Assembly: GCF_025452195.1 (NCBI RefSeq)
Contig: NZ_CP104972.1
Location: 434,001 to 498,000 of the forward strand
DNA: 64,000 nt
DNA from: Phyllobacterium zundukense
GTDB taxonomy: Bacteria; Pseudomonadota; Alphaproteobacteria; Rhizobiales; Rhizobiaceae
Direction of reading: 5' to 3'
In this document: in pieces, positions 25,011-33,014 of the stretch
How the letters are laid out: every line of letters begins with the position of its first letter
How positions within the stretch are numbered: position 1 is the stretch's first letter
Program-made: the position numbers and the translations under genes
The notes under the pieces: generated by a model
The model's input: the letters and a program-made list of their open reading frames with translations, nothing else
The model's database searches: none
Told to the model about the DNA's origin: nothing

Positions 25011-25238
25011 ATGAGCAGCGTGCTAGCACAAAGCCTCAACAGCAAGCTCGCGTGTCCCAAATGCAAAAACATATACTTCACGTTCAGGCAGAAGATGATG
25101 CCGAACACGTCCATCGTCTGCAGCTCGTGCAGTGAGTTCCTAGGAACCTGGGGAGAGCTAAAGGCGGAGTTTTTCGCACATGGCGGCGGCGACGGCGTTT
25201 TCGAGATGCACGACGGTCAGATCATTCGAAGGGGATGA
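25011..25238 (+). CDS. ZR-family zinc-ribbon-like protein, copy 3
   Basis: 75-residue protein: KLACPKCKNIYFTF, IVCSSCSEFLGTWGELKAEF and VFEMHDGQIIRRG. Cys pairs intact. No DWM gene precedes it; a truncated TMP follows after 4 nt. Upstream hairpin element at ~24940. Confidence 0.75.
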   Translation: MSSVLAQSLNSKLACPKCKNIYFTFRQKMMPNTSIVCSSCSEFLGTWGELKAEFFAHGGGDGVFEMHDGQIIRRG

Positions 25239-25242
25239 TTTT

Positions 25243-25359
25243 ATGCGGATACATTTCGATAACGATAACGATCCGGGCGATGGGTGGTGTCACCTGCCCT
25301 ATCACCACTACGGCCTGCTCATCTGTCTCGGCCTTGCCCTGCGGCGCCGGATGCGATGA
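25243..25359 (+). CDS. TMP-family protein, truncated (38 aa)
   Basis: Starts IHFDNDNDPGDGWCHLPYHH and keeps YGLLICLGLAL, but the membrane span is cut after about 11 residues and replaced by RRRMR. Compared with the 49-aa intact members it has probably lost membrane insertion. The 4-nt spacing to the ZR gene is kept. Confidence 0.55.
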   Translation: MRIHFDNDNDPGDGWCHLPYHHYGLLICLGLALRRRMR

Positions 25360-25426
25360 TGCGCGGTTTCCGGGGTCCGTGCTATAACGCATAGCGGAAC
25401 CGAGGCTGATCGCTTCCCGTTCGGCG

Positions 25427-25666
25427 ATGATGGAAGAAAAACCCTTCAAAGAAGTGCGCATCATGACAAGCCAGCCAGGCCGGATGCGAGTCGTCACATC
25501 AGCGCTACAGGTCGCAGAGCAAATCCTGACAGATTGGCCGATCGAGGAAAGCGAGATGAATGCGCCGGCCGAGGAAGCGCTGCAGCTGCAAGGGCCCCCT
25601 GCCCGATAATGAACTGATTGTTTTGCCACAACCTGAGGCAGACGAAGAACAACCGTTGCTATTATG
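25427..25666 (+). pseudogene. chimera: DUF982 N terminus joined to SRAP C terminus, frameshifted
   Basis: The frame starts MEEKPFKEVRIMTSQPGRMR and runs through ILTDWPIEESE exactly as the DUF982 gene at 43117. It then jumps into the SRAP gene at MNAPAEEALQLQ (SRAP residue ~189). One extra base in a C-run shifts the frame, so NELIVLPQPEADEEQPLLL is out of frame. The same fusion point exists at 39240-39447. Confidence 0.75.
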
Positions 25667-25929
25667 AATAAGAGAGGAAGTAGCTTTGTCTTGAATTGTC
25701 ACCAACCTTCTTGGCATCTTTAGCGTCTGGCACAAGGAAATATCATTGGAACCACTCCACATCCTCGATCAGGGCCAATGGTTCGGATATTCCTGCGAAG
25801 CTCGCGCCGCCTGGATTTTTGCCACTGAAATTATTACACGAAGGTTGAGTTGCGGCGGAACAACACAGCCACACTGCTTGTTAATTCTCCAATGGAGCGC
25901 GCACAGGGCGCTTCAAAGGAGGATCTAAA

Positions 25930-26544
25930 ATGCGTACGACATTCTTGATTACTACCGCTTGCGTGGCCTGGGTATCAGGCGGTGCATGGGCACAGACAGC
26001 AACCACGCCTGCTGCACCCGCCGATAACGCAGCACCGGCTGGTGCAGAACCTGCAGTTACAAAGGAGCTATTCAAAGCCCCTTCCGGCACTCAGGCTTCG
26101 ACCGAAATTCAGCCCATCAGCAGTGTTTCGGAGGGTCAGGTGCTCGCCTCTGAATTCATCGGCAAAGCTGTTTACAATGGCGATGGCGATGATGCGCAGT
26201 CTATTGGTGAGCTTAACGATCTTATCCTCACGCCGGACGGAACCGTACATGCAGCGGTTATCGGTGTCGGTGGCTTCCTGGGGGTTGGCCAAAAAGACGT
26301 GGCCATCCCGGCAAGCCACCTCAAACTTTCCGTTCGAGGCGACAAGTCGAACTGGATAGTGGTGAACACGACCAAGGAAAACTTGCAGAGCGCTCCGGCT
26401 TTCGAGACATCGGCAAAGTTTACGGAGGGAGTGGCTGATCCAAACAAGGCGAACGAAGCAAAGACTGATGCAGCGCCCGCCGACCCAGCTCCGGCAGTTC
26501 AAGACAATAAAATGGCGCCAGCAACGCCGGCTCCGGCGAACTAA
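25930..26544 (+). CDS. secreted PRC-barrel domain protein, copy 1
   Basis: 204-residue protein with a signal peptide ending AWA (residues 1-21), an Ala/Pro-rich linker, and a PRC-barrel domain (about 70-160): IGKAVYNGDGDDAQSIGELN, LILTPDGTVHAAVIGVGGFL, GQKDVAIPASHLKL. The C-terminal ~40 residues are Ala/Pro/Asp-rich. Rhizobial PRC-barrel proteins of this kind are periplasmic and often stress-induced. AAAGGAGG precedes the ATG. The whole gene with ~100 bp upstream is duplicated at 47189 with one or two amino acid differences seen (T to S near residue 54). Confidence 0.85.
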   Translation: MRTTFLITTACVAWVSGGAWAQTATTPAAPADNAAPAGAEPAVTKELFKAPSGTQASTEIQPISSVSEGQVLASEFIGKAVYNGDGDDAQSIGELNDLILTPDGTVHAAVIGVGGFLGVGQKDVAIPASHLKLSVRGDKSNWIVVNTTKENLQSAPAFETSAKFTEGVADPNKANEAKTDAAPADPAPAVQDNKMAPATPAPAN

Positions 26545-26561
26545 AAAGCCATAACAACGAG

Positions 26562-26591
26562 GCGGGCTCATCGTGGCAATGATGAGCCCGC
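26562..26591. terminator. hairpin after PRC-barrel copy 1
   Basis: GCGGGCTCATC / GATGAGCCCGC, 8-nt loop, no T-tract. The copy at 47821-47850 has a 13-bp stem. Confidence 0.55.
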
Positions 26592-26728
26592 GAGGAGGCC
26601 ATCTCAGCAGGCTTAGTCAATACGGGCGCGAAGCTTACTTCAGGGCTTTACGCAAAGCTCACCGCGCACGATCCTGACTCTGACGACTGAAACGAGGAAC
26701 AAGCAAACATTTTATTCGTTCCCTCGGA

Positions 26729-26860
26729 ATGGCAGAGCGAAAATACGAGCCGAGGCAGCAAGCCAATGGAAAGTGGGCCGTCTATGACCTTTTCACGGGC
26801 TTCCCAACTGTGGTCAACGGTTTCTTTGCGATCGGCCTTCCCCAAGATCAAGCAGACTAA
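26729..26860 (+). CDS. AVYD-family protein, shortened to 43 aa
   Basis: Starts MAERKYEPRQQANGKWAVYD and continues FPTVVNGFFAI, but stops after QDQAD where longer members (41216, 47930) go on YLSDLLNIQDAK. The stop is directly followed by the ATG of the STLQ gene, so the 3' part was replaced by a different gene. Confidence 0.55.
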   Translation: MAERKYEPRQQANGKWAVYDLFTGFPTVVNGFFAIGLPQDQAD

Positions 26861-26861
26861 C

Positions 26862-27185
26862 ATGGCCATCGACTGGATATCAACGCTGCAAGAACAAGCT
26901 GAATTCGTCACGCGCATAGCTGAAGATGTGACACTCACGCTTGAGCTTCCGCAGCTGAGTGATGTCCAGGTTTCCAGGCTCCTTCTGGTTGTTGAACAGG
27001 GAGCATCCACGTTTGACCGGATCATGGAAGAAATGGACCATGATGACGATGTTGATGACGATCTTTTCGAAGCCGCAGCAGACATTGCCGATACGTGGAC
27101 GAAACTTTCAATTTCAACCGCAAACAAACTGCGTGCTTTGCAGGGGTTGGCGCCGATAGTGGTTCCTCCTGACAATGGTGGATAA
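26862..27185 (+). CDS. STLQ-family acidic helical protein, copy 2
   Basis: 107-residue paralogue of 20989: AIDWISTLQEQAEFVTRIAE, VVEQGASTFDRIMEEMD, a run of Asp (DHDDDVDDD) and LSISTANKLRALQGLAPI. Starts one base after the stop of the shortened AVYD gene. Confidence 0.65.
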   Translation: MAIDWISTLQEQAEFVTRIAEDVTLTLELPQLSDVQVSRLLLVVEQGASTFDRIMEEMDHDDDVDDDLFEAAADIADTWTKLSISTANKLRALQGLAPIVVPPDNGG

Positions 27186-27242
27186 TGAAATTTGATTATC
27201 CAGCCGTGCGGAACTGAGTCGAAGGGGAGTTGTTAGCCCGCG

Positions 27243-27461
27243 ATGGAAGAACGGTACTTCAAAGAAGTTCGCATCATGACAAGCCATCCTGGCCGGATGC
27301 GCGTGGTTAATTCGGCACTTCAGGCAGCAGATTGGCCGATTGAGCAAAGCGAAATACTGACCGCTGCGAAACACGCTCTGCTAGCCTGTTTGGAAGGGAA
27401 CCTCTCCCCAGGATCGGCGCGCTTTGCATTTATCCAGGCGGCAAAGGAAGCTGGCAATTAA
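27243..27461 (+). CDS. DUF982 family protein, with small internal deletion
   Basis: 72-residue DUF982 protein: FKEVRIMTSHPGRMRVVNSA, then ALQAADWPIEQSE and ALLACLEGNLSPGSARFAFI, AAKEAGN. Five residues (ELILT-like) present at 43117 are missing before DWP, and the C terminus is shorter. The 50 bp upstream resemble those before 43117. DUF982 proteins are small, often multi-copy in rhizobia, function unknown. Confidence 0.75.
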   Translation: MEERYFKEVRIMTSHPGRMRVVNSALQAADWPIEQSEILTAAKHALLACLEGNLSPGSARFAFIQAAKEAGN

Positions 27462-27889
27462 CGCGGCCCGCCAGTGGGAAAGCCCTTCCGGAATCCCCGA
27501 CGCCGGGCTTGAGGTCGGTTCTCAATTGCGGCAAGGCGATCCAGAAAAGGTAAAAATGTGCAGTCCCACCACACGCGGTATCCTGCGCTTACGATGCTTG
27601 ATCGTCATGAAACTGCGCGCAGCGATCGATCTTCGCATCGACTTGATCGGCGCTGTATTCCCAACGTTTCTGTGTCCAGCGAGCTTTCTCGCCAAGCTTG
27701 GGGATGACGCGACCCATATGCTCTCGACATTCGGGCGGCAGCATGGGGCGGATTGGTTCCGCCCGGGTGATTCCGATAGCCTGGGCGGCAGCGGTTGCCC
27801 CTTGCGACGATCGCATCGAAAGCGTCGGCGAATTTGGAGCGTATGGCCTGTTGACCCCGATTAATGACTATTGCGGGAGTCACTCGCAT
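27462..27889 (-). pseudogene. eroded reverse-strand gene(s)
   Basis: Three reverse frames carry protein-like pieces: SKFADAFDAIVARGN, then PPECREHMGRVIPKLGEKAR with KRWEYSADQVDAKIDRC, and finally GYRVWWDCTFLPFLDRLAAI. The last resembles YRLWWDCKFLPLLDRLARAE in the small gene at 33807. Frames break between pieces, so at least one dead gene lies here. The middle piece recalls short phage lysis (spanin-like) proteins, a weak impression only. Confidence 0.4.
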
Positions 27890-27947
27890 CAGAGGGTACT
27901 TTTAAGGGTTGTATGGCCGAACAGGGTTTTGTCCAGTAAGACAGTTT

Positions 27948-28024
27948 TGGTTGCGGCAGGTCGGATTCGAACCGACGATCTTCGAGTTATGAGCCCGACG
28001 AGATGACCACTTCTCCACTCCGCA
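27948..28024 (-). tRNA. tRNA with CAT anticodon (tRNA-Met type, divergent)
   Basis: Reverse-strand cloverleaf of 77 nt including encoded CCA: acceptor TGCGGAG/TGCCGCA with one mismatch, D-arm GGAG...CTC, anticodon loop CTCATAA, T-arm GTCGG-TTCGAAT-CCGAC, discriminator A. A T1:A72 pair replaces the C1:A72 mismatch typical of bacterial initiators. It may be an elongator, an Ile2-type tRNA needing lysidine, or a decaying mobile-element tRNA. Confidence 0.8.
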
Positions 28025-28031
28025 AAAATTC

Positions 28032-28367
28032 CTATTGGGGCGCAATACTTTGCGGCTTGCCTTGGGTATCTCCGCCTGATCCAGTTTGTGGCGTGGGCTT
28101 TTCCGCAGGTGCGTTAGTCGTTGGCTGATCGCCTGTTGGCGGCGTTGCCTGATCGGAAGGTTTGTTCTGACCAGTCATAGGGGCATTCTGACCTTGGGTA
28201 GCTTTATCGTCAGTGATTTCGCCAAACATTTCGGCGCCACCCCAGGCTAAGAGTGCAAGCAGCAAACCACCAATTAGAACCCAAAGAACGGGTTTACCAA
28301 GCGGACCCTGTCTCGCTTCCCTCGCGGTTTCCTTAACGTTGTTATCTGGTGTGCGCTGATTGACCAT
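28032..28367 (-). CDS. single-span membrane protein with Pro/Thr/Gln-rich tail
   Basis: 111-residue protein: basic polar N terminus (about 25 residues), one span GKPVLWVLIGGLLLALLAW, then a disordered extracytoplasmic tail rich in Pro, Thr, Gln and Gly. AAAGGA precedes ATG 28367. Positive-inside rule places the N terminus in the cytoplasm. Not a named family. Confidence 0.7.
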   Translation of the reverse strand: MVNQRTPDNNVKETAREARQGPLGKPVLWVLIGGLLLALLAWGGAEMFGEITDDKATQGQNAPMTGQNKPSDQATPPTGDQPTTNAPAEKPTPQTGSGGDTQGKPQSIAPQ

Positions 28368-28596
28368 TGTTCGTCCTTTCGTTGAAAGGTGAACCGGTAG
28401 AACTGCTTATAGTTCCGCCAGAATTTGGTGAATAGCTTTCCATGGCGGGAAGCCGTGAAGCTCTTCACATGCCCTCGGCGTGTGTCTGTTCTTTCAATCC
28501 GGCGTCAACGCAAATCACATGGCTTAAACGCGCAGGATAATTGCCTCCCAAGCGACCTGCGTTGGACTACTAATTCTAAAATTTCCGTAATAGCAA

Positions 28597-28627
28597 AACC
28601 CGGCAAACCATGTTTGCCGGGTTTTTT
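28597..28627. terminator. bidirectional intrinsic terminator
   Basis: Perfect 12-bp stem AACCCGGCAAAC / GTTTGCCGGGTT with a 3-nt loop; T-run on both strands. Serves the reverse DUF892 gene ending at 28646. Confidence 0.88.
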
Positions 28628-28645
28628 AATGCTGCTTTGCGACTT

Positions 28646-29116
28646 TTATTTATTGATCGAGGTGACGGCTAAGTTGGTAAGTTTGTTATTGGCTGCTTTT
28701 TCTTGATCAAGAATCTCGCTCAGCAGAACATGAGCCTGTTCATTTCCAAGAACCTTTGCCCATTCGCGCAGAGAACCATAACGAGCGATTTCATAATGTT
28801 CCACCGCTTGGCAAGCGGCCAATGCCCCAGCTTCCAAGGCAACGCCTTGGGCTTCCGCCAGAATACCGTCCGTCTCTTTTAAGAGACCGTCCGCAGCATC
28901 GCATTTCTCGCCTTGCGCCTTTACACCAATGGTCTTGAAGACCTTTTCCAAGGTTTTGATCTGGCCCTTTGTTTCTGCGAGGTGGTCGTCCAAGGTCTGT
29001 TTAAGCGCTGGGTTTTTTACCGCGCTGGATACTTTTGGAAGGGCCTTTGCGATAGCATTCTCGGCGTAATAAACATCTTTGAGGGTGTGCTCGAACAGCT
29101 CTGCAAGTGTTTTCAT
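28646..29116 (-). CDS. DUF892 / YciF-like ferritin-like protein
   Basis: 156-residue protein with the DUF892 (YciE/YciF) pattern: LAELFEHTLKDVYYAENAIA, DDHLAETKGQIKTLEKVFK, EHYEIARYGSLREWAKVL and ILDQEKAANNKL. The Glu/His ligands of the four-helix ferroxidase-like site are visible (E in VYYAEN, H in DHLAE, EHYE). Members are stress-induced cytosolic proteins. Ends at a strong terminator. A relic of another DUF892 gene lies at 56357. Confidence 0.85.
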   Translation of the reverse strand: MKTLAELFEHTLKDVYYAENAIAKALPKVSSAVKNPALKQTLDDHLAETKGQIKTLEKVFKTIGVKAQGEKCDAADGLLKETDGILAEAQGVALEAGALAACQAVEHYEIARYGSLREWAKVLGNEQAHVLLSEILDQEKAANNKLTNLAVTSINK

Positions 29117-29419
29117 ATTGGTGCTCCGGATTCAATTCAGCACCTCAACAACTCGCAGCTAATTTGATCGTTCCGGATTTAATGCAAGACGGGGTGCGGC
29201 AGTCAGACACGAGGCAGCAATCTTCGATAAAAAGAGCCTCTGCATTGAACTGCCAAGTTGATCGTTTAGCCAACATCTCAAAGTACACGGCAGGAAACCT
29301 CGGCGCACACAACCCTTTGCCCAAATCTTCAGGTCTTTTGCCTCGGCTCCGGAACCTTCACACCGCCGAATGGGTTGATCTTCCATTGAGCAACAGAAAT
29401 CCTGCTCTGGGAGAAAAAA
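29117..29419. other. intergenic region between divergent stress genes
   Basis: About 300 bp between the divergent DUF892 and PepSY genes. It should hold both promoters; no clear gene or strong repeat seen. Confidence 0.4.
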
Positions 29420-29740
29420 ATGAAACGTCTACTATTAGCCCTTGCTGCCTTGAGCGTGATCGCCGCGGCAAACGCTCAAGAAGCGGCAAAGCCGTCCACC
29501 GATCCCCAAACCCCAGCGGTTGCCACGCCTGACACCCAAAATCCTACCGCTCCTGTAGCAGGCGCCAATAGCTTTACCGAGGGCCAGGCCAAGGAACGGA
29601 TAGAGGCTAAGGGCTATACCGACGTAACAGCTCTGACAAAGGGTGAAGACGGCATCTGGACCGGCACAGCGATGAAGTCCGGGAAGTCGTTTGAGGTAAA
29701 GTTGGACTATCAGGGAAACATCACGGAAGCCGCTAAATAA
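29420..29740 (+). CDS. secreted PepSY-domain protein
   Basis: 106-residue protein with a signal peptide (MKRLLLALAALSVIAAANA), a Thr/Pro-rich linker, and a single PepSY-like domain from about residue 50: FTEGQAKERIEAKGYTDVTA, WTGTAMKSGKSFEVKLDYQG. GGGAG precedes the ATG. Periplasmic; PepSY domains are thought to inhibit proteases or bind envelope partners. Followed 29 nt later by a stress-protein gene. Confidence 0.78.
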   Translation: MKRLLLALAALSVIAAANAQEAAKPSTDPQTPAVATPDTQNPTAPVAGANSFTEGQAKERIEAKGYTDVTALTKGEDGIWTGTAMKSGKSFEVKLDYQGNITEAAK

Positions 29741-29769
29741 GAACAATAAATTAGATTGGAGGTTTGACT

Positions 29770-30372
29770 ATGCAAACGATTACAGGACTTTACGACGACT
29801 ATTCCGATGCACGCGCAGCGGTAACCGCTCTGGAGGATGCCGGCGTGTCCTCATCGGATATCAGTATCGTTGGCCGAGACCACGACGGTGTCGAGACCGA
29901 GAGTAATGCCGGTGAAGGAGCGGCCGCGGGCGCTGGCATCGGCGCTGTTGTCGGTGGAACAGGCGGTCTCTTAGCTGGCCTCGGCATGCTGGCGATCCCT
30001 GGTATAGGCCCGGTTGTTGCCGCAGGTTGGCTCGCGGCGACGGCGGCCGGTGCTGCGGCAGGTGCAGTGGCAGGCGGGGCTGCTGGCGGGCTTATCGGCT
30101 CGCTGACGAGTGCCGGAGTGGACGAAGATGAAGCCCATGTCTATGCAGAAGGTGTTCGCCGGGGCAGTACACTGGTTTCGGCGCGAGTAGACGATGACCA
30201 GGCCGACCTCGCCCGCTCTATCCTAGACCAAAACCGCCCGGTTGACATCGATTCGCGCCGAGCAATGTATCGAGAGGAAGGTTGGGAACGCTTCGATGCG
30301 GACAATCCTGATCTTACCTACGAAGAAATAGTGCGTGAACGTGATCGCGCCAAAATGTATCGCCCGCTTTAA
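29770..30372 (+). CDS. general stress protein 17M-like (YflT domain) with glycine zipper
   Basis: 200-residue protein. Residues 1-40 match the heat-induced stress protein YflT domain (ITGLYDDYSDARAAVTALED, DISIVGRD), residues 55-115 are a Gly/Ala-rich zipper (GAGIGAVVGGTGGLLAGLGM), and after that come EAHVYAEGVRRGSTLVSARV and a charged tail. Start at ATG 29770, 7 nt after GGAGG; the TTG at 29764 is too close to the site. The glycine zipper suggests membrane association. Confidence 0.8.
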   Translation: MQTITGLYDDYSDARAAVTALEDAGVSSSDISIVGRDHDGVETESNAGEGAAAGAGIGAVVGGTGGLLAGLGMLAIPGIGPVVAAGWLAATAAGAAAGAVAGGAAGGLIGSLTSAGVDEDEAHVYAEGVRRGSTLVSARVDDDQADLARSILDQNRPVDIDSRRAMYREEGWERFDADNPDLTYEEIVRERDRAKMYRPL

Positions 30373-30495
30373 GCGAAATCTAATAGAGGCCTACGCAGCT
30401 GAAGTCGGCGGCGTAGGCCAGATCTTAGGTTTCAACCCGTCTGCGGAATTGGTTAGGACGGGTCCGGCGCATGCTGTAACGCTGCCATCGTGATT

Positions 30496-30572
30496 TGGTT
30501 GGAGAAGCCGGATTGGGAACCGACGGCATGAGCCAAGCGCGCTACCGAACTGCGCCATTCGAAACTGAATTT
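30496..30572 (-). pseudogene. degenerate tRNA (CAT-like) remnant
   Basis: The reverse strand has an intact-looking D-arm (GCGCAGTTCGGTAGCGC), a shortened anticodon region around GCTCATG, a T-arm GTCGG-TTCCCAAT-CCGGC and CCA, but the acceptor 5' strand and part of the anticodon arm are missing. It should not fold into a working tRNA. Confidence 0.6.
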
Positions 30573-30850
30573 TGTGAATAGCTTTCATGGCGGGAAGCCG
30601 TGAAGCTCTTCCCATGCGCCCGTCGAGTATTCCCTGTCCCTCGGTCCGCCAGTCAGCTGCAATCACTATTTCGCGTATATACTGAATTTTAAACACGCTT
30701 TCCCATAACACTAGTGGCTCTCTTGCTTTTTGTCCGCACGCGAGCGATGAGCGACGGGACCTCCCCCAATGTGTTCGTAGTCTTTCTCGGACGGGTAGTC
30801 TTTTTTCTCGTTGGTTTGCTGATTGCCTCCATGATCGCGAGCACGGGTTT

Positions 30851-31234
30851 ATGGCCCATGTCCTCGAATACAATTACCGCCAATTCGTGGACGACCCTCT
30901 GGCTACCCTGGTCCTCTGGATTATATGGGTGCAATTTATCATTGCATTCTCGTTGTTGCCGGCGTTGTTTGTCACAGCAATCTGTTTCAAGCGAAAGAAG
31001 CAAACGCCTACCCCATTTATCGTCGTAGGTGGCTTGGTAGGCGTCGCGGGCGCCGCCGCCATGCTTTTGCAGGTGAATCAGTGGGGGACGTTAATTATGT
31101 GGTGGTGGATATTTTTTGCCCCGGCCATGGCAGCAACGGGAGCATTGGCAGCATTGGCAGCATTCGTCTTCTGGTGGATCGTAGTTCGTGTCGGAAACCT
31201 ATTTCTGAGCCCTGCAGAACTTCCAAAATTGTGA
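30851..31234 (+). CDS. multi-span membrane protein, possibly frameshifted at its 5' end
   Basis: 127 residues with three or four spans: LWIIWVQFIIAFSLLPALFV, FIVVGGLVGVAGAAAMLL, WWWIFFAPAMAATGALAAL and FVFWWIVVRV. No good ribosome site at 30851. An overlapping frame from ATG 30747 (MSDGTSPNVFVVFLGRVVFF, GLLIASMIASTGLWPM) encodes a further span and would fuse naturally after one frameshift near 30850, so the true gene may be 30747-31234. Ends 9 nt before the second SRAP gene. Confidence 0.6.
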   Translation: MAHVLEYNYRQFVDDPLATLVLWIIWVQFIIAFSLLPALFVTAICFKRKKQTPTPFIVVGGLVGVAGAAAMLLQVNQWGTLIMWWWIFFAPAMAATGALAALAAFVFWWIVVRVGNLFLSPAELPKL

Positions 31235-31243
31235 AGAAGAGCC

Positions 31244-31918
31244 ATGTGCAATTTGTACAATGCAACAACAACCCATGAAGCGATGCGGCAACTCTTCTTG
31301 CCGATCAATGACCTGACCAACCGGCTGACACCGCAGATGGATGTCTTTCCCGACTATCCGGCACCGATAGGCCGCAAGGACGCCAATGGCGACCGCGAGT
31401 TGGCAATTGCCCGCTGGGGCATGCCGACGCCGCCGCAGTTTCTGAAAGGCGAAGTCGATTACGGTGTAACCAATATCCGCAACGTCAAATCACCACACTG
31501 GCAAGCCTGGCTTGGCCCGGCAAACCGTTGCGTTGTTCCTGCGACAAGCTTCTCCGAATACGGCAAGGTTCCGGATCTGGTGACGAAGAAGAAGCCACTG
31601 TACTGGTTTGCCCTCAACGAGGACAAACCGCTGTTCTGGTTCGCTGGCATCTGGACGAGCTGGTACAGCGTGCGGAAAAAGAAGGAAGGGCCCGTTCAAG
31701 CCGACATCTTCGCGTTTCTGACGACCTCCCCGAATGCCGTGGTCAAACCGATCCATGAACAGGCAATGCCGGTCATTTTGCGTACATCCGAGGAAATAGA
31801 CGTCTGGATGAATGCGCCGGCCGAAGAAGCACTGCAGTTGCAAAGACCCCTGCCCGACAATGAACTGATTGTTCTGCCACAACCTGAGGCAGAGGAAGAA
31901 CAGCCGCTACTGCTCTAG
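31244..31918 (+). CDS. SOS response-associated peptidase (SRAP/YedK/HMCES family), copy 2
   Basis: 224 residues, same length as the copy at 15988 with few substitutions (for example ATSFSEYGK for VNSFAEYGK). Cys2, Asn77, Glu105 and His171 are all kept, so both should be able to form the abasic-site cross-link. The tail LPQPEAEEEQPLLL is present. The gene is preceded by an unrelated membrane gene and followed by a truncated transporter, so only the SRAP gene was copied. Confidence 0.92.
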   Translation: MCNLYNATTTHEAMRQLFLPINDLTNRLTPQMDVFPDYPAPIGRKDANGDRELAIARWGMPTPPQFLKGEVDYGVTNIRNVKSPHWQAWLGPANRCVVPATSFSEYGKVPDLVTKKKPLYWFALNEDKPLFWFAGIWTSWYSVRKKKEGPVQADIFAFLTTSPNAVVKPIHEQAMPVILRTSEEIDVWMNAPAEEALQLQRPLPDNELIVLPQPEAEEEQPLLL

Positions 31919-31984
31919 TCGGAGGATTGAGCGATACCGCAATGACGGATAAGCGACCAACCACCGTCCGTCACTACGCGATCT

Positions 31985-32640
31985 GGCCGTGATTAGTAGC
32001 AGGGCGAATACGGATAAGGGCCGCAGGCTGGCCGCTGATAATAGGGATATGCCATGGCGGCTCCGGCGGCGACGGCCCCTCCAACTGAATTGGCTGCTTG
32101 TTGACCTTCACCAGCTTTGAGACCGTGAAGTTGATGGGAACGGACCAGTCTTCCGTCTCCCAATTGTAGGTACTCTCCGTGTTCAGCGCGAAGGTCCACG
32201 CTTTCGGTGTCGTGTAGGAAATGAAAGGTTGCAGGAACGTCGAGTTCACGTCCTGACGATCATCATCACCCGCGAACGACCAGATGTGGTTGGTCAATGC
32301 ACCATAGGTCCAGGGCCCGGATTGCCTGAGGAAAACGGCCGTGGGTCCCGCGCCCCACTTCTCGCCGCCAAGCAGTCGTCCGTTGCGGTCGGCAGAAGGA
32401 AGACGGGCCCCACGCCCCAGATAATGCCTGAAGCGGTCGGTTTCTTTGGCGAGAAGAACAAGCTTTGCGTCGTATCACCCCAGACCGAACTGATCTCCGG
32501 ATGGCCCGGCAATGTCGTTCTGCCAGACGATCGGCAAAATAGTGCGAGAGCTGACATTCCAGTCCTCGTTCAGGGTGAACGGATGACGGGTTGAACGTTG
32601 ATGGTGTATTTGCTGCCATCATCTGGGTGGCCCAAATCCG
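31985..32640 (-). pseudogene. outer-membrane transporter-like ('neuromedin U'-annotated) gene, broken
   Basis: The reverse strand carries pieces in several frames: FGLGDTTQSLFFSPKK-type sequence, GIIWGVGPVFLLPTATDD, NHIWSFAGDDDRQDVNSTFL and KAWTFALNTESTYNWETEDW. They match a family of outer-membrane beta proteins often labelled transporter or neuromedin U in rhizobia. Frames change near 32300 and 32390, and the C-terminal strands after VNKQPIQLEG are replaced. The 5' end stops where the HPGC repeat begins (~32650). Confidence 0.6.
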
Positions 32641-32685
32641 GGGAACCGGTTCGCCCAGAATGCGTTGAACTGTCTTCTGAGACAA

Positions 32686-32982
32686 ATGAGTGAAGAGATG
32701 TGGAGAGGCAAGCCAGCCAAGAGGGAACTTCGGGTAGCGTTGTCGAACTTGCGGGATGACCTTGCCGTGATCGAAAGTAGTGAGGTTTTCGCCGCAAGAG
32801 CGATTGGCAATCAAGAGGTCGTCAGTGCTATTAGGCATCGGATCGCCGAACTAGAATCGATCCTTAGGCTCAGGCATCACTGTATGCACCCCGGATGCAA
32901 GTCGTGGGGATCGTTCGTCTTTAACAAGCGCGATGGTGTGGAATGGTATTGCAGCACACACAAGGGCGATGCTGACGACTGA
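32686..32982 (+). CDS. HPGC-family protein, copy 2 with a different 5' end
   Basis: 98 residues; from residue ~18 on identical to copy 1 (22503) except for two changes near the zinc module (SFVFNKRD for SFGFDKRD). The first residues (MSEEMWRGKPAKR) come from other sequence. The identical block ends at 33011, inside a truncated DUF1254 gene. Whether this copy is expressed is unknown. Confidence 0.55.
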   Translation: MSEEMWRGKPAKRELRVALSNLRDDLAVIESSEVFAARAIGNQEVVSAIRHRIAELESILRLRHHCMHPGCKSWGSFVFNKRDGVEWYCSTHKGDADD

Positions 32983-33014
32983 TGCGAGGGCGACAGCATT
33001 GCGGTTCTCCCTTG

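Noticed and set aside
25746..25928. 60-codon ORF upstream of the PRC-barrel gene
   Set aside because: Runs through the duplicated promoter region; at 47.1 kb the same DNA has a different upstream sequence and no such ORF.
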